The translations under genes and the position numbers were made by a program. A stretch of DNA of 64,000 bases, taken from assembly GCF_030698175.1 (NCBI RefSeq), contig NZ_JAUYNT010000016.1, forward strand, positions 1-64,000, written 5' to 3'. This DNA comes from Pseudomonas sp. (GTDB lineage: Bacteria; Pseudomonadota; Gammaproteobacteria; Pseudomonadales; Pseudomonadaceae). This document shows positions 49,599-61,439 of this stretch, piece after piece (within the stretch, counting starts at the first letter, position 1; every line of letters starts with the position of its first letter). The notes below the pieces were generated by a model. It had not been told where the DNA came from. It did no database searches and saw only the letters and a program-made list of their open reading frames with translations.

Positions 49599-51149
49599 AT
49601 GAATTTACTCAAGTCGCTGGCTGCGGTTAGCTCGATGACCCTGCTGTCGCGGGTGCTTGGCTTTGTGCGCGATACCCTGGTGGCGCGGATTTTCGGTGCC
49701 GGGATGGCGACCGATGCCTTTTTTGTCGCCTTTAAGTTGCCTAATTTACTGCGCCGAATCTTTGCCGAGGGAGCATTTTCACAGGCCTTTGTGCCGATTT
49801 TGGCCGAGTACAAAACCCAGCAAGGCGAGGAGGCTGCTCGCACCTTTATCGCTTACATCAGCGGCCTGCTGACCTTGGTATTGGCGCTGGTGACTCTGCT
49901 GGGCATGCTGGCGGCGCCTTGGGTGATCTGGCTGACGGCGCCGGGTTTTGTCGATAGCGCCGAGAAGTACGCGCTGACCACCTCGCTATTGCGGGTGACC
50001 TTTCCCTATATCTTGCTGATTTCCCTGGCCTCCTTGGCCGGGGCGATTCTCAACACCTGGAACCGCTTCTCGGTGCCGGCTTTTGTGCCGACCCTGCTCA
50101 ATCTGAGCATGATTGTGTTTGCCTTGTTTCTGACCCCGTATTTTGATCCGCCGATCATGGCGCTGGCCTGGGCGGTACTGGTCGGTGGTTTGTTGCAGTT
50201 GCTCTATCAGCTGCCGCACCTGAAGAAGATCGGCATGCTGGTGTTGCCCCGGCTGAATCTGCGCGACGCTGGCGTTTGGCGCGTGCTACGGCAGATGGGG
50301 CCGGCAATAGTCGGGGTCTCGGCAAGTCAGTTTTCGCTGATCATCAACACCATCTTCGCCTCGTTTCTGGCGGCGGGTTCGGTGTCGTGGATGTATTACG
50401 CTGATCGTCTGATGGAGCTGCCCTCGGGTGTGTTGGGCGTGGCACTGGGGACGATTTTGTTGCCGGTGTTGTCGAAATCCTTCGCCGGCAAAGACCCTGC
50501 CGAGTTTTCCCGGGTGCTGGATTGGGGGCTGCGCCTGTGCCTGTTGTTGGTGCTGCCCTGTGCGTTGGCATTGGCGATTCTGGCCGAGCCGTTGACGGTG
50601 GCGCTGTTTCAGTACGGTAAATTTACCGCCCATGATGCGCAGATGACCCAGTTGGCGCTGATCGCCTATGCGTTTGGTTTGACCGGCATCTTGCTGATCA
50701 AGGTGCTGGCGCCGGGCTTTTATGCTCAGCGCAACATCCGCACCCCGGTGCGCATCGCGCTGCTGAGCATTGCCGTCACGCAACTATTCAACCTGCTGTT
50801 TTTCTACGTTTTCCCCGAGGGCACTAAGCACGCCGGTTTGGCGCTGGCGATTGGCCTTGGCGCCTGCCTGAATGCGAGCTTGCTGTTTTGGCAGTCACGC
50901 AAGCAGGCGATGTACACACCATTGGCGGGTTGGGGCGGGTTTTTGCTTAAGCTACTGGCGGCTGTGTTGGCGATGGCGGCCGTATTGCTGGGGTTGATGC
51001 ACTACATGCCCGCGTGGTCGGATGGTGGCATGCTTGAGCGTCTGCTGCGGCTAATGCTGCTGGTGGCGGCCGGGGCGCTGAGTTATTTCGCTGTCCTGGC
51101 GTTGCTGGGGTTTCGCCTGCGGCACTTTTCGCGGCAAGCGCTGAGTTGA
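49599..51149 (+). CDS. murJ: Lipid II flippase MurJ
   Basis: The 516-residue inner-membrane protein has about 14 transmembrane helices and the MOP-family core ([25 protein letters not shown] near the N-terminus, then [16 protein letters not shown]). It flips lipid II for peptidoglycan synthesis. ATG 49599 gives the family start [21 protein letters not shown]; the frame runs back to 49458 without support. It lies between rpsT (opposite strand) and ribF. Confidence 0.96.
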   Translation: MNLLKSLAAVSSMTLLSRVLGFVRDTLVARIFGAGMATDAFFVAFKLPNLLRRIFAEGAFSQAFVPILAEYKTQQGEEAARTFIAYISGLLTLVLALVTLLGMLAAPWVIWLTAPGFVDSAEKYALTTSLLRVTFPYILLISLASLAGAILNTWNRFSVPAFVPTLLNLSMIVFALFLTPYFDPPIMALAWAVLVGGLLQLLYQLPHLKKIGMLVLPRLNLRDAGVWRVLRQMGPAIVGVSASQFSLIINTIFASFLAAGSVSWMYYADRLMELPSGVLGVALGTILLPVLSKSFAGKDPAEFSRVLDWGLRLCLLLVLPCALALAILAEPLTVALFQYGKFTAHDAQMTQLALIAYAFGLTGILLIKVLAPGFYAQRNIRTPVRIALLSIAVTQLFNLLFFYVFPEGTKHAGLALAIGLGACLNASLLFWQSRKQAMYTPLAGWGGFLLKLLAAVLAMAAVLLGLMHYMPAWSDGGMLERLLRLMLLVAAGALSYFAVLALLGFRLRHFSRQALS

Positions 51150-51160
51150 TGCCGTCTGTC

Positions 51161-51188
51161 GATTGAGTCGTACGCGGTACGCTCAATC
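51161..51188 (+). other. Hairpin between murJ and ribF
   Basis: GATTGAG-T-CGTAC pairs with GTACG-CTCAATC. No T-run follows, so it may be a weak terminator. Confidence 0.5.
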
Positions 51189-51211
51189 ACTGTTGTACGG
51201 CTGTGCGCCTG

Positions 51212-51238
51212 TTGTCTGCTGCCGGGTGTGCGTATAAT
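51212..51238 (+). promoter_or_regulatory. Putative ribF promoter
   Basis: A perfect TATAAT at 51233-51238 follows TTGTCT at 51212-51217 (15-bp spacer, short), 28 bp before the ribF start. Confidence 0.5.
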
Positions 51239-51266
51239 CGTGCACTTTTTAGGCAAGAAGCGTGCT

Positions 51267-52205
51267 ATGCAGCTGGTCCGAGGCCTACACAATTTGCGTC
51301 CCGAGCATCGGGGCTGCGTTGCCACTATCGGCAACTTCGACGGCGTGCACCGTGGTCATCAGGCCATTTTGGCCCGTTTGCGTGAGCGCGCCGCCGAGTT
51401 AGGCGTGCCCAGCTGCGTGGTGATCTTCGAGCCGCAGCCGCGCGAATTTTTTGCTCCGCAAACCGCGCCTGTGCGCCTTAGTCGCCTGCGTGACAAGCTT
51501 GAGTTGCTGGCGGCAGCCGGGGTTGATCGGGTGTTGTGCCTGGCCTTTAACCGGCGCTTGCGCGAATTAAGCGCCGCCGAATTTGTCCAGCGGGTATTGC
51601 TCGATGGTCTTGGTGTGCAGCATCTAGAAGTCGGTGACGACTTTCGTTTTGGCTGTGATCGCGCCGGTGATTTCGCCTTTTTGCAGCAAGCTGGGCAAGC
51701 GCACGGTTTTACTGTTGAAGAGGCTTCCACCGTTGAGGTGGATGGCGTGCGCGTGAGCAGCACCGGGGTGCGCGATGCTCTCACTGCTGCAGACTTTGCG
51801 CGAGTTGAGTCCTTGCTCGGGCGGCCGTTTCAGATTGCCGGGCGGGTTTTGCACGGACAGAAGCTCGGACGCCAGCTCGGGACGCCAACCGCCAATATCC
51901 AGCTCAAGCGTTGCCGCGTGCCGCTGACCGGTGTGTATCTGGTCAGCATCGAGTTGGCTGGGGTGCAGCAACCGGGGGTCGCCAATATTGGTGTGCGACC
52001 ATCGGTAAAAAGCGATGGGCAAGCCCATCTAGAGGTGTTTTTGCTCGATTTTGCCGGTGATCTTTACGGCCAGCATTTGAGCGTGACCTTTAAACACAAA
52101 TTGCGTGATGAACAGCGGTTTGCCTCGCTGGACGCGCTGAAGACAGCGATTGCTGCGGATGTCGCTGCCGCCCGCGCCTACTGGCACCAGCCTCTTGCTG
52201 ACTAG
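51267..52205 (+). CDS. ribF: Bifunctional riboflavin kinase/FAD synthetase
   Basis: The protein of about 312 residues has an N-terminal adenylyltransferase domain (GNFDGVHRGHQAI and the later SSTGVRDAL motif) and a C-terminal flavokinase domain (GTPTANI with the conserved PTAN). It converts riboflavin to FMN and FAD. ATG 51267 gives the family start MQLVRGLHNL; an upstream ATG at 51228 is within the promoter zone and unlikely. ileS follows 27 bp later. Confidence 0.96.
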   Translation: MQLVRGLHNLRPEHRGCVATIGNFDGVHRGHQAILARLRERAAELGVPSCVVIFEPQPREFFAPQTAPVRLSRLRDKLELLAAAGVDRVLCLAFNRRLRELSAAEFVQRVLLDGLGVQHLEVGDDFRFGCDRAGDFAFLQQAGQAHGFTVEEASTVEVDGVRVSSTGVRDALTAADFARVESLLGRPFQIAGRVLHGQKLGRQLGTPTANIQLKRCRVPLTGVYLVSIELAGVQQPGVANIGVRPSVKSDGQAHLEVFLLDFAGDLYGQHLSVTFKHKLRDEQRFASLDALKTAIAADVAAARAYWHQPLAD

Positions 52206-52232
52206 CCTCTTGAATGATGAGCCTCGACTGAC

Positions 52233-55064
52233 ATGACCGATTACAAAGCGACCCTGAACCTGCCCGACACGGCGTTCCCCATGAAGGCCGGTCTGCCCCA
52301 GCGCGAACCGCAAATCCTCGAGCGCTGGAATAGCCTTGGGCTTTACCAGAAGCTGCGCGAGCAGGGCCAAGGCCGGCCAAAGTTTGTGCTGCACGACGGC
52401 CCTCCGTACGCTAACGGCAGCATTCATATCGGTCATGCGGTCAATAAAATCCTCAAAGACATCATCACCCGCTCCAAGACTTTGGCGGGCTTCGATGCGC
52501 CCTATGTGCCGGGCTGGGACTGTCACGGTCTGCCGATCGAGCACAAGGTCGAGGTCACCCACGGCAAGCACTTGCCCGCCGACAAAACCCGCGAGCTGTG
52601 CCGCACCTATGCCGCCGAACAGGTGGAAGGGCAGAAGGCCGACTTCATTCGCCTGGGCGTGCTGGGCGATTGGGCTAACCCGTACAAGACCATGGACTTT
52701 GCCAACGAGGCCGGTGAAATCCGCGCGCTGGCCGAGATGGTCAAACAAGGCTTTGTGTTCAAAGGCTTGAAGCCGGTGAACTGGTGCTTCGATTGCGGCT
52801 CGGCCTTGGCCGAAGCTGAAGTTGAATACGCCGACAAGCAATCGCCAACCATCGATGTGGCCTTTCTGGTTGAAGATGCCGAGAAACTGGCCGCCGCCTT
52901 CGGTTTGGCCAGCTTGCCGAAACCTGCTTATGCGGTGATCTGGACCACCACGCCCTGGACCATTCCGGCCAACCAGGCGCTGAACGTTCATCCAGAATTT
53001 GACTATGTGCTGGTGGATGTCGGCGACAAGCTGTTGCTGCTGGCCGAGGAGCTGGTGGAAAGCTGTCTGGCCCGTTACAGCCTGCAAGGCGCAGCCATAT
53101 CGACTGCAAAGGGCGCGGCGCTTGAGCTGGTTCGCTTCCGTCATCCGTTCTACGAGCGCTTCTCGCCGGTCTATCTGGCCGACTACGTTGAGCTGGGCGC
53201 GGGCACCGGCGTGGTCCATTCGGCGCCGGCCTATGGTGAGGAAGATTTCCGTTCCTGCAAAGGCTACGGCATGAGCAACGACGAGATCATCAGTCCGGTG
53301 CAGAGCAACGGCGTCTATGTCGAGTCGCTGCCATTCTTCGGCGGTCAGTTCGTCTGGAAGGCCAATCCGCTGATAGTCGAGAAGCTCGCCGAAGTCGGTT
53401 GCCTGCTGGCCAGCGACAAGATCATGCACAGCTACATGCATTGCTGGCGGCATAAGACCCCGTTGATCTACCGCGCCACCGCGCAGTGGTTCGTCGGCAT
53501 GGACCGTCAGCCAGTCACCGGCGAAACCTTGCGCAAGCGGGCGATTGCCGCCATCGAACAAACCGCCTTCGTGCCGACGTGGGGCCAGGCGCGCCTGCAC
53601 AGCATGATTGCCGGTCGGCCTGACTGGTGCATCTCGCGTCAGCGCACCTGGGGCGTGCCGATCCCGTTTTTCTTGCACAAAGAAAGCGGCGAACTGCACC
53701 CGCGCACCGTCGAGCTGATCGAGGAAGTCGCGTTGCGGGTTGAGCAACAAGGTATCGAAGCCTGGTTCAAGCTGGACGCTGCCGAGCTGCTCGGCGATGA
53801 AGCGGCCGACTACGACAAAATCAGCGACACCCTGGATGTCTGGTTCGACTCCGGCACCACCCACTGGCACGTGCTGCGCGGTTCGCACCCGCTCGGCCAC
53901 GACAGCGGCCCGCGCGCCGACCTGTATCTGGAAGGCTCCGATCAGCACCGCGGTTGGTTCCATTCGTCGTTGCTGACCGGTTGCGCCATCGATAACCAAG
54001 CGCCGTACCGCGAGCTGCTCACCCACGGTTTTGTGGTCGATGAGAACGGCCGCAAAATGTCCAAGTCGCTGGGTAACGTGGTCGCGCCGCAAGAGGTAAA
54101 CGACAGCCTGGGTGCCGACATTCTGCGCCTGTGGGTGTCGTCCACCGACTACTCCGGCGAAATGGCGGTGTCCAAGGTGATTCTGCAGCGCAGCGCCGAT
54201 GCCTACCGGCGCATCCGCAACACCGCGCGCTTCTTGCTCTCCAACCTCAGCGGCTTTAATCCGGCCGAACATCTGCTGGCACCCGGCGACATGCTGGCGC
54301 TGGATCGTTGGGCGGTGGATCGGGCCTTGTTGCTGCAGCGTGAGCTGGAAGAGGCCTACGGCGAATACCGCTTCTGGAACGTCTACCAAAAAGTGCACAA
54401 CTTCTGCGTGCAGGAGTTGGGCGGCTTCTACCTCGACATCATCAAGGATCGCCAGTACACCACCGCCGCCGACAGTACGGCGCGGCGCTCCTGCCAAACC
54501 GCGCTGTTTCATATCAGCGAGGCGCTGGTGCGCTGGATTGCACCGATTCTGGCCTTCACCGCCGACGAGTTGTGGCAGTACCTGCCGGGCGAGCGTAACG
54601 AGTCGGTGATGCTCAATGGCTGGTACAGCGGCCTGAGTGAAATGCCGGCGGACTTAGAGCTGGATCGCGCCTTCTGGGAGCGGGCCATGGCGGTCAAGAC
54701 GGCGGTCAACAAAGAGCTGGAAAACCTGCGGGCGGCCAAAGCCATCGGCGGCAACTTGCAGGCGGAAGTTACCCTGTATGCCGAAGACGCCTTGGCGGCC
54801 GACCTGGCCAAACTCAGCAATGAGCTGCGCTTTGTGCTGATTACCTCAACCGCCACCGTGGCAACCTTGGCCAGTGCGCCGGCTGACGCCGTGGCTACCG
54901 AGGTGCCAGGCTTGAAGTTACGGGTGCTGAAGTCGGCCCACAGCAAGTGCGGTCGTTGCTGGCATCACCGTGAGGACGTCGGCCAGCACGCCGCCCATCC
55001 AGAACTGTGCGGTCGCTGTATCGAGAACATCGAAGGCGCGGGCGAGGTGCGCCACTATGCATAA
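52233..55064 (+). CDS. ileS: Isoleucyl-tRNA synthetase
   Basis: The 943-residue class I synthetase has HIGH at 65-68 (SIHIGHA), KMSKS at 608-612, an editing domain between them and a C-terminal zinc-finger ([15 protein letters not shown]...CGRC). It charges tRNA-Ile and removes mischarged valine. ribF precedes it and lspA overlaps its last 8 bp, the conserved order ribF-ileS-lspA-fkpB-ispH. Confidence 0.98.
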   Translation: MTDYKATLNLPDTAFPMKAGLPQREPQILERWNSLGLYQKLREQGQGRPKFVLHDGPPYANGSIHIGHAVNKILKDIITRSKTLAGFDAPYVPGWDCHGLPIEHKVEVTHGKHLPADKTRELCRTYAAEQVEGQKADFIRLGVLGDWANPYKTMDFANEAGEIRALAEMVKQGFVFKGLKPVNWCFDCGSALAEAEVEYADKQSPTIDVAFLVEDAEKLAAAFGLASLPKPAYAVIWTTTPWTIPANQALNVHPEFDYVLVDVGDKLLLLAEELVESCLARYSLQGAAISTAKGAALELVRFRHPFYERFSPVYLADYVELGAGTGVVHSAPAYGEEDFRSCKGYGMSNDEIISPVQSNGVYVESLPFFGGQFVWKANPLIVEKLAEVGCLLASDKIMHSYMHCWRHKTPLIYRATAQWFVGMDRQPVTGETLRKRAIAAIEQTAFVPTWGQARLHSMIAGRPDWCISRQRTWGVPIPFFLHKESGELHPRTVELIEEVALRVEQQGIEAWFKLDAAELLGDEAADYDKISDTLDVWFDSGTTHWHVLRGSHPLGHDSGPRADLYLEGSDQHRGWFHSSLLTGCAIDNQAPYRELLTHGFVVDENGRKMSKSLGNVVAPQEVNDSLGADILRLWVSSTDYSGEMAVSKVILQRSADAYRRIRNTARFLLSNLSGFNPAEHLLAPGDMLALDRWAVDRALLLQRELEEAYGEYRFWNVYQKVHNFCVQELGGFYLDIIKDRQYTTAADSTARRSCQTALFHISEALVRWIAPILAFTADELWQYLPGERNESVMLNGWYSGLSEMPADLELDRAFWERAMAVKTAVNKELENLRAAKAIGGNLQAEVTLYAEDALAADLAKLSNELRFVLITSTATVATLASAPADAVATEVPGLKLRVLKSAHSKCGRCWHHREDVGQHAAHPELCGRCIENIEGAGEVRHYA

Positions 55065-55581
55065 GAGCAATGGGCTTAATCAAAAGCGCTTTGGCCGGTT
55101 GGCTTGGCTGTGGCTGAGCGTCGTGGTGTTGCTGCTCGACCAGCTCAGCAAGGTGTATTTCGAGGGCGCCTTGAGTCTCTATCAGCAGATAGTGGTGATC
55201 CCGGATTACTTCAGCTGGACCTTGGCCTACAACACCGGCGCAGCTTTTAGCTTTTTGGCCGATGCCGCCGGTTGGCAGCGCTGGTTCTTCGCCGCCATCG
55301 CCTTGGTGGTCAGCGTGGTGCTGGTGGTTTGGCTCAAGCGCCTGAAGGCCCATGAAACCTGGTTGGCCGTGGCGCTGGCGCTGGTGCTGGGCGGCGCCAT
55401 TGGCAATTTGTTTGATCGGGTGGCTTACGGTCATGTGATCGATTTTATCTTGGTGCACTGGCAGAACCGTTGGTACTTTCCTGCGTTCAATTTAGCCGAC
55501 AGCGCCATTACCCTCGGCGCAATCTTGCTGGCGCTGGATATGTTTAAACCGCAAAAGAGCGCGGAGCTTAGCCATGACTGA
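55057..55581 (+). CDS. lspA: Lipoprotein signal peptidase (signal peptidase II)
   Basis: The 174-residue protein has four membrane helices and the two catalytic aspartates Asp120 (GNLFDRV) and Asp148 (FNLADS). It cuts the signal peptides of lipidated prolipoproteins. ATG 55057 overlaps the ileS stop. fkpB in turn overlaps its 3' end by 8 bp, so the three are translationally coupled. Confidence 0.97.
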   Translation: MHKSNGLNQKRFGRLAWLWLSVVVLLLDQLSKVYFEGALSLYQQIVVIPDYFSWTLAYNTGAAFSFLADAAGWQRWFFAAIALVVSVVLVVWLKRLKAHETWLAVALALVLGGAIGNLFDRVAYGHVIDFILVHWQNRWYFPAFNLADSAITLGAILLALDMFKPQKSAELSHD

Positions 55582-56026
55582 ATCCTTTGCAACTGAGCAG
55601 CGTATCGGTGCTGCCACCCAGGTGACCTTGCATTTCGCCATCAAGCTCGACAATGGCGATGTGGTCGACAGCACCTTCGACAAACAACCGGCCACCTTCA
55701 AGGTCGGCGACGGTAATCTGCTGCCAGGTTTTGAGCAGGCGCTGTATGGCCTCAAAGCTGGCGATAAGCGCAACTTGCCGATCCTGCCGGAGCAGGGCTT
55801 CGGTCAACCGAACCCGCAGAACGTACAGGTGATGCCGCGCAGTCAGTTCAAAGACATGGAGCTGGCCGAAGGCTTGCTGGTGATCTTCAATGACGCCGCC
55901 AATGCCGAGTTGCCGGGCATGGTGCAGAGCTTTGACGATAACCAAGTAAGTGTTGATTTCAATCACCCCCTGGCTGGCAAGACACTGGGCTTTGAGGTGG
56001 AGATTGTTGCGGTGCAGGCGCTGTAG
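55574..56026 (+). CDS. fkpB: FKBP-type peptidyl-prolyl isomerase SlpA/FkpB
   Basis: The 150-residue protein has an FKBP domain with an inserted flap (VTLHFAIKLDNGDVVDSTFDK then GLKAGDKRNLPILPEQGFG, the IF-loop insert). This is the SlyD/SlpA layout without a metal-binding tail. It is cytoplasmic and likely a folding catalyst. It is co-translated after lspA, as in E. coli and P. aeruginosa. Confidence 0.94.
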   Translation: MTESFATEQRIGAATQVTLHFAIKLDNGDVVDSTFDKQPATFKVGDGNLLPGFEQALYGLKAGDKRNLPILPEQGFGQPNPQNVQVMPRSQFKDMELAEGLLVIFNDAANAELPGMVQSFDDNQVSVDFNHPLAGKTLGFEVEIVAVQAL

Positions 56027-56072
56027 CGCTGTTGTTGATTTTCGTCGGGTGGGCGCTGCTGTTGGCTTCTCG

Positions 56073-56185
56073 TAGGGTGGGTTAGCCGCGCAGCGGCGTA
56101 ACCCACCAGCGGTGTCATGCTCGCAGGGGTTGAGTGGTGGCCCCTGATGGCGGATTGTTCGCTGCGCTCCTGAATCCACCCTACG
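56073..56185. repeat. Dispersed repeat A-like element, copy 5
   Basis: GTAGGGTGGGTTAGCCGC at the left and ATCCACCCTAC at the right form inverted ends. The inner part GTTCGCTGCGCTCCTG matches copy 4 (23876-23982) in inverted form. It lies between fkpB and ispH. Confidence 0.82.
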
Positions 56186-56241
56186 CCTGTGTTCTTTTTT
56201 CGCTGTATGCAAAGCACCATCACCATCCAGAGGCTCGCGCC

Positions 56242-57186
56242 ATGCAGATTAAACTCGCCAATCCTCGCGGCTTTTGCGCCGGCGTCGACCGCGCCATCGA
56301 GATCGTCAATCGGGCTCTGGAAGTCTTCGGCGCGCCTATCTATGTGCGCCACGAAGTGGTGCATAACAAATTCGTGGTTGAAGACTTACGCTCTCGCGGC
56401 GCGATATTCGTCGAAGAGCTCGATCAGGTCCCCGACAACGTCATCGTCATCTTCAGCGCCCATGGCGTCTCTCAAGCAGTGCGCCAAGAGGCCGCTAGTC
56501 GTGGTCTCAAGGTCTTCGATGCCACCTGCCCACTGGTGACCAAGGTGCATATCGAGGTGGCGCGCTACAGCCTCGACGGCCGCGAGTGCATCCTTATCGG
56601 GCATGCCGGCCATCCAGAAGTCGAAGGCACCATGGGCCAGTACGACCGCAGCAATGGCGGCGAAATCTACCTGGTCGAAGACGAAGCCGACGTCGCCAAG
56701 CTCGAAGTGCGCAACCCCAAAGCGCTGGCCTTCGTCACCCAAACCACCCTGTCGATGGACGACACCAGCCGCGTCATCGACGCCCTGCGCGCCAAGTACC
56801 CGAGCATCGGCGGGCCACGCAAAGACGACATCTGCTACGCCACCCAGAACCGCCAAGACGCGGTCAAGCAGCTTGCGAGTGAATGTGACGTGGTCTTGGT
56901 GGTCGGCAGCCCCAACAGCTCCAATTCCAACCGGTTGCGCGAATTGTCCGAGCGCCTAGGTACACCTGCCTATCTGATCGATGGCGCCGAAGACTTGCGG
57001 CGGGAATGGTTTGCAGATGCCACCCAGATCGGCATTACCGCCGGCGCATCGGCACCGGAGGTGCTGGTGCGTGGGGTGATTGAGTTGCTGTGTGAATGGG
57101 GTGCGAGCGGGGCGGATGAGTTGCAGGGTAGGGCTGAGAATGTAACTTTTTCGATGCCGAAGGAGTTGCGAGTAAAGCAGTTATAG
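56242..57186 (+). CDS. ispH: 4-hydroxy-3-methylbut-2-enyl diphosphate reductase
   Basis: The 314-residue Fe-S enzyme makes IPP and DMAPP at the last step of the MEP pathway. Its three cluster Cys lie in [10 protein letters not shown] (Cys12), DATCPL and [11 protein letters not shown]; HxxV and [11 protein letters not shown] motifs are also present. ATG 56242 gives the family start [15 protein letters not shown] terminator shared with pilE follows at 57196. It is the last gene of the ribF-ispH group although repeat A separates it from fkpB. Confidence 0.97.
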   Translation: MQIKLANPRGFCAGVDRAIEIVNRALEVFGAPIYVRHEVVHNKFVVEDLRSRGAIFVEELDQVPDNVIVIFSAHGVSQAVRQEAASRGLKVFDATCPLVTKVHIEVARYSLDGRECILIGHAGHPEVEGTMGQYDRSNGGEIYLVEDEADVAKLEVRNPKALAFVTQTTLSMDDTSRVIDALRAKYPSIGGPRKDDICYATQNRQDAVKQLASECDVVLVVGSPNSSNSNRLRELSERLGTPAYLIDGAEDLRREWFADATQIGITAGASAPEVLVRGVIELLCEWGASGADELQGRAENVTFSMPKELRVKQL

Positions 57187-57195
57187 TTTCGATAA

Positions 57196-57229
57196 AAAAA
57201 CGCCCAATCAGATGATTGGGCGTTTTTAT
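57196..57229. terminator. Shared terminator of ispH and the pilus operon
   Basis: AAAAACGCCCAATCA pairs with TGATTGGGCGTTTTT with loop GA, and T-runs on both strands. Confidence 0.92.
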
Positions 57230-57235
57230 TGCTGC

Positions 57236-57676
57236 TTAGCGCCAGCACTCAGCGGCAGTTTTGCTGCCGTTGATGACGCCTTTAGTGCCCAGCGCGGTTA
57301 GTGTTAAGTTGCCACACTTGACATCATTGAACTGCTGAGTAGCTGTCAGGGTGTAGCCACCGTCACCTGCGTTGTTACTGACGCTCAGGGTGTATTTACC
57401 TGTTGCAGATGTTACTGCACCATTGTTTGTAGGTGAGCGCACATTGAGCTTTCCGAGTTCTCCCTGAATAAAAATATAGGCAAAGTTTTGCGCGTTATAA
57501 CGTTCTTGGGCCGCCGCGGCCTCATTGAGTAAGGCCTGTCCTTCGGTCCTGTTGCCGCGCTGAACGTATTCGGTGTAACTCGGGTAGGCAATTGCCGAGA
57601 GAATCCCAATGATCGCCACCGCGATCATTAACTCGATTAGGGTAAATCCCTGAGCGTTCTTTTTTGCCAAACTCAT
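57236..57676 (-). CDS. pilE: Minor pilin PilE
   Basis: The 146-residue prepilin has a short leader cut before F in [14 protein letters not shown] (Glu at +5), a long hydrophobic helix and a C-terminal globular part with a disulfide pair (CGNL and AECWR). It is an accessory type IV pilin which with FimU, PilV, PilW, PilX and PilY1 primes pilus assembly. Its ATG overlaps the pilY1 stop (TAATG). It is the last gene of the operon. Confidence 0.94.
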   Translation of the reverse strand: MSLAKKNAQGFTLIELMIAVAIIGILSAIAYPSYTEYVQRGNRTEGQALLNEAAAAQERYNAQNFAYIFIQGELGKLNVRSPTNNGAVTSATGKYTLSVSNNAGDGGYTLTATQQFNDVKCGNLTLTALGTKGVINGSKTAAECWR

Positions 57677-60600
57677 TAAAGCTCCTCCACTTGGCGCCAG
57701 CTTTGTCGACCAGTACTATCAGGCCCCAGGTATATCTTCAAACCACCTTTGCTGCTGGATATCTCATAGGATCCATCAGGCGTTTGTGACAAGGTGATCC
57801 CGCCTTCGCCGTCTTGTTTAATTGCAGCGAGAACCTTGGGCTTACTTGGGTCGCCCATGTCTTTATAGTCAAAGGTATGGTGCGCGGTTCTACCGCCGCG
57901 AAATGGGTTGATGGCATAAATCCAGTTGCTGGCGCCATCGGTACAGGGGTCGCTGTTGGGGACAAGTGTTTGGAATAACACCGTGCGGCCAAAAATGACC
58001 ATGTTTTCAATAACCATTTCGCCATCTAGCCCGCCCACGGTTAAATCGAGAAGCCAGCCATATTTGCTGATATTGCCACTAGCGTCAGTCCAGGCAATGG
58101 CGTTGTCGGAAATGGTTCTGCCGATGATGCTCTCGTTTTTTGAATTTTTGCCGGTGACTTGAGTCTCGATTGTTTGGGTAACAAGATTGCTGCGCGTGAT
58201 GCTTATCGCGCTGGTTGACTCGCCACGCGTTTTAGTGTCCCAGATACCATAAACGCTTTGGGCGATGTTCTTGTTGCCATCTTTGTCGCCGTCTTCAAAG
58301 TATTTGCCGGTACCAAAAACCACCAGGTGGCCTTTGCCGCTGGGATGCCGAATAAGTGAGGGGGCTGAGGTAATAGGTTGGCGCACAGCGGCGTTCGCCG
58401 CCACGGCCTTAAACAGTGGGGAGGCGCCATAGCCAGCGTCGAAGTCATCGATGGCGCTGCTACTGTCATCCTCAGTGGTATAAGGCTTGCTGCTGTCGCG
58501 GCCACTTTTAAGTAAGTCAAAGCGCCAAAGGTTACCTTGCAGGTCGCCGGCATAGGCGTAATCGGCCACGCCGTCGCCGTTGTAGTCGGCAAGTTTAGGC
58601 GTGGAAAGACCATTGCTGGTGCCGGCAAGGCCCGCAACTTCAAGGCTTTTTAGTAAGCTGCCGTTAAAGGCATCGACGATAAAGAGTGCGGCTTTGCCAT
58701 TGGCGCTGTTGGTGGCCTCATAACCATTGCCAAAAACCACGGCCCACTTACCCGTGTGCAGGCGGGCGATGGTCGGTTGCGCAAAGCTATGGCCCATTTT
58801 CACGGTGCTAGGTAGGGGGATAGAGGCATCATCAAACTCCCAGAGCAGTTTTTCACTGCCGGGAGTGGTGATGTCCAGGGCAAATAGACCTTTTCCACCT
58901 GCCCGCAATGTACCCACTAATATCGTGCGCCATTCGCTGCCGTTATAGGCATCGGCAACCATGGGGGAGCCATCGACATAAAATTCATGGCTGTAGTTTT
59001 TGCCGGTCAGCTTGTTTAGCTTGGCGAACACGGCGGTGGGAACAAAGGCAAACTCTTCTACGCCTGTATTGGCGTTAAAGCCATGCAGCATGCCGTCGTT
59101 GCCACCCACATACACGCGGGGGCTACGGGTTTTGACCGATTCCTTGAAGGTGGTGTAGGCGGTATTGCCCTCGATGCTATTGGCGATGCTGGCCAGGTAA
59201 CGCTCTTGCAAAACAGACGCGGGGCTGGACGAGTAGAGGTCGCCAAGTACCGTCGTGCGGGTGCGAAAACCTGTTGCCCCTTCGCCGGAGCGAACGCCGC
59301 GTAGATAGTCCAGGCGCGCCGCGCCTTTAGTGTCTGGAGTATTGCCGTTTTCGGGGTCGCGACTCAGCAGGTTGGCCAGGCTGCCGGCAGTGTTGACGCC
59401 GCCCGCGTTTGCCCAGGTAAAGTCTTGTAGATTGGAACCTGTGGTGCTTTTAATTTTGATATTGCGAGAGCCGGCTGCGGGCAGTTGATCTTTTGCGCTC
59501 CACTTTTCAGTGAATGTCTCTTCGTATTTATTAGTCACTGAGTTAAAAAAGAGCTCTTTTTCCGAACGCTTCAAATCACCGGCCCAATTATCATCGCTGG
59601 CATAAGAGGTTTGATAGGATACGGTAGTGACTGTAGTGCCCTTAATAGCATCCTCAATTATTTGCCCCGAGTTAATGGCAGGTTTAGCCGCTACCGATTT
59701 GCGATCGGCAATCCGTGACATGATATCGGCAAATGCCTGAACTACCGATTCCGTGCTCTCGGCACTGAAGAACTCTCCGCGTGAATTGATCGCGGCGTGC
59801 CAGAGGTCATAAACGTTATTTGTAGAGTTGGACGCTGCCGCGGGCCATGTGCGAGTGCCATTTACGAGGCTTATATAGCCTGGGCTGCCAAAGGTTCCAT
59901 TTGCGTCCCACTCAAGCCCTGCTTGGGTAAGGCTATCAGTCAGGCCAAGGCCGACAGTAAAGTTCACCATGTTTTGCCATGTGGCGGGGTTATTGCGCGC
60001 ATTCCAATAGTTTTGACTGTCGGTACCAGTCTTATCCGCATAATAAGGCTTTAACTGGTTGGCTGCGCCGCCCGTGCCTGGGCGTAAATCGGTTGCCCAG
60101 TAATGCATGGCGAGGTCGGCGAGGGTATTGCTCGTCGGGTCGGCATAGGGAGTGCGTGTGCCGTTATAGTTGGTTCCGTCCGGCAGGTTAAAGTTTGCGT
60201 GGTCACGCAGTACGGTGCCGGCAGGTGTGCCGTCTGCGCCATTCCATACCCCGTCAGTCATTAATATGTGATAGCTGGGTCTGCATGAGTAGGTGTTTGC
60301 GGGGGTGTTGCCAAGCTCATTAGGGAATTTTTCCCAGGCGGCATCGGTCATCAAAAATTTACCGGCGCGATCCAGGGCTAAGCGTAGAGGGGTGCCGTTT
60401 GGGAAGGTTATATGATGCAGCCAGGTAAACAATCTGCCGCGTTGTGCTTGAGTAAATTCACGGAATCGGTTGTCGCGGCCGAGGCAGCTTGCTGCGCTAT
60501 TAAGTTCTGTGCAAGTAGTTAGTCCCTGCCAGGTTATGCGCGTAGAGCTCGGTAGCTCTGCGAAAACAATGCTGGCGGCACTCACCGTGGCGAGGGCGCG

Positions 60601-61437
60601 TGTTCGATAAAATGAATACCAGTTGGCAAAGTTCTGTTGTTCGGTAGCACCGGAAACATATACGCGGCGATAACAGTTATCGTTGTTGCGTTGGGCTGTG
60701 GCTAGTGCTGGGCAGCTGGGTCTTGTCGTGTCAAAAACATAGTAATAGGCGGCGACGTTGGTTGAGCGGCGATCATTACTCCTTATAACGTAGTTGCCGC
60801 TGCTGTTGCGATTGCAGGTGATTGTTGTGTAGTCGTTAGCGGATGTTATGGTTGCTTCGCAACTTGAGTTAGATATCCGTTTGATGGTAAAGGTTACATT
60901 GTTTACAGTTATTGGTGCTGAGGTTTGGCCGTTGCTGAGGGGTGCGCTTTGCACTATGTCTAGGTAAAAATCGGGGTGTGGGTTTTGGGCGGGATTATTG
61001 CTCGCAGTATGGTTCGAGTACGAGAGGCTCATTATGTAACTGTTGCTTAAGTTGACAATGCCTTGGCTGGGCATGAAACCATAAAGGGGGGCGGCGGTAA
61101 AGCTTGACGAATAAGGTGTGGTTGCTGGGCTGCCATCATCATTGAATCTTGGTGGCGCCTTATATGTTGTGGCTGGATTATAATGCAGTGGATTGAAATG
61201 GGCTGAGCGTAGTCTCGCTTGATTTGAAATTCCCCCCGCATTGTCGGGCACATACGAGCTATTCATACTGCCGGAGTCATCTAGGGAAAGAACCAGGTTT
61301 GGCGGTACGCCAACGGTTAAGCTCAGCGGGCTTTGTGATACTGAGGCTTGCGCGTTGAGCGCGGCCACTAAGAGGCTGCCGACGGTCAGTGTGTTTATTA
61401 GCGCGCGCAAGGGCACTGAGGTTGATTTTTTATTCAT
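57676..61437 (-). CDS. pilY1: Type IV pilus tip-associated adhesin PilY1
   Basis: This 1253-residue exported protein has a signal peptide to about residue 32 and a vWA-like region with the MIDAS sequence D53-D-S55-G-S57. A C-terminal seven-bladed beta-propeller ([21 protein letters not shown] to [12 protein letters not shown]) carries a calcium site, Asp951-Tyr-Asn-Gly-Asp955-Gly-Val-Ala-Asp959. PilY1 caps the pilus, controls retraction by calcium and signals surface contact. Its length is typical (about 1160-1250). The gene overlaps the pilE start and follows pilX by 2 bp, so the operon has no room for pilY2. Confidence 0.94.
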   Translation of the reverse strand: MNKKSTSVPLRALINTLTVGSLLVAALNAQASVSQSPLSLTVGVPPNLVLSLDDSGSMNSSYVPDNAGGISNQARLRSAHFNPLHYNPATTYKAPPRFNDDGSPATTPYSSSFTAAPLYGFMPSQGIVNLSNSYIMSLSYSNHTASNNPAQNPHPDFYLDIVQSAPLSNGQTSAPITVNNVTFTIKRISNSSCEATITSANDYTTITCNRNSSGNYVIRSNDRRSTNVAAYYYVFDTTRPSCPALATAQRNNDNCYRRVYVSGATEQQNFANWYSFYRTRALATVSAASIVFAELPSSTRITWQGLTTCTELNSAASCLGRDNRFREFTQAQRGRLFTWLHHITFPNGTPLRLALDRAGKFLMTDAAWEKFPNELGNTPANTYSCRPSYHILMTDGVWNGADGTPAGTVLRDHANFNLPDGTNYNGTRTPYADPTSNTLADLAMHYWATDLRPGTGGAANQLKPYYADKTGTDSQNYWNARNNPATWQNMVNFTVGLGLTDSLTQAGLEWDANGTFGSPGYISLVNGTRTWPAAASNSTNNVYDLWHAAINSRGEFFSAESTESVVQAFADIMSRIADRKSVAAKPAINSGQIIEDAIKGTTVTTVSYQTSYASDDNWAGDLKRSEKELFFNSVTNKYEETFTEKWSAKDQLPAAGSRNIKIKSTTGSNLQDFTWANAGGVNTAGSLANLLSRDPENGNTPDTKGAARLDYLRGVRSGEGATGFRTRTTVLGDLYSSSPASVLQERYLASIANSIEGNTAYTTFKESVKTRSPRVYVGGNDGMLHGFNANTGVEEFAFVPTAVFAKLNKLTGKNYSHEFYVDGSPMVADAYNGSEWRTILVGTLRAGGKGLFALDITTPGSEKLLWEFDDASIPLPSTVKMGHSFAQPTIARLHTGKWAVVFGNGYEATNSANGKAALFIVDAFNGSLLKSLEVAGLAGTSNGLSTPKLADYNGDGVADYAYAGDLQGNLWRFDLLKSGRDSSKPYTTEDDSSSAIDDFDAGYGASPLFKAVAANAAVRQPITSAPSLIRHPSGKGHLVVFGTGKYFEDGDKDGNKNIAQSVYGIWDTKTRGESTSAISITRSNLVTQTIETQVTGKNSKNESIIGRTISDNAIAWTDASGNISKYGWLLDLTVGGLDGEMVIENMVIFGRTVLFQTLVPNSDPCTDGASNWIYAINPFRGGRTAHHTFDYKDMGDPSKPKVLAAIKQDGEGGITLSQTPDGSYEISSSKGGLKIYLGPDSTGRQSWRQVEEL

Positions 61438-61439
61438 TG

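Noticed and set aside
52029..54512. 827-codon frame opposite ileS
   Set aside because: Antisense to a certain ileS; no motif.
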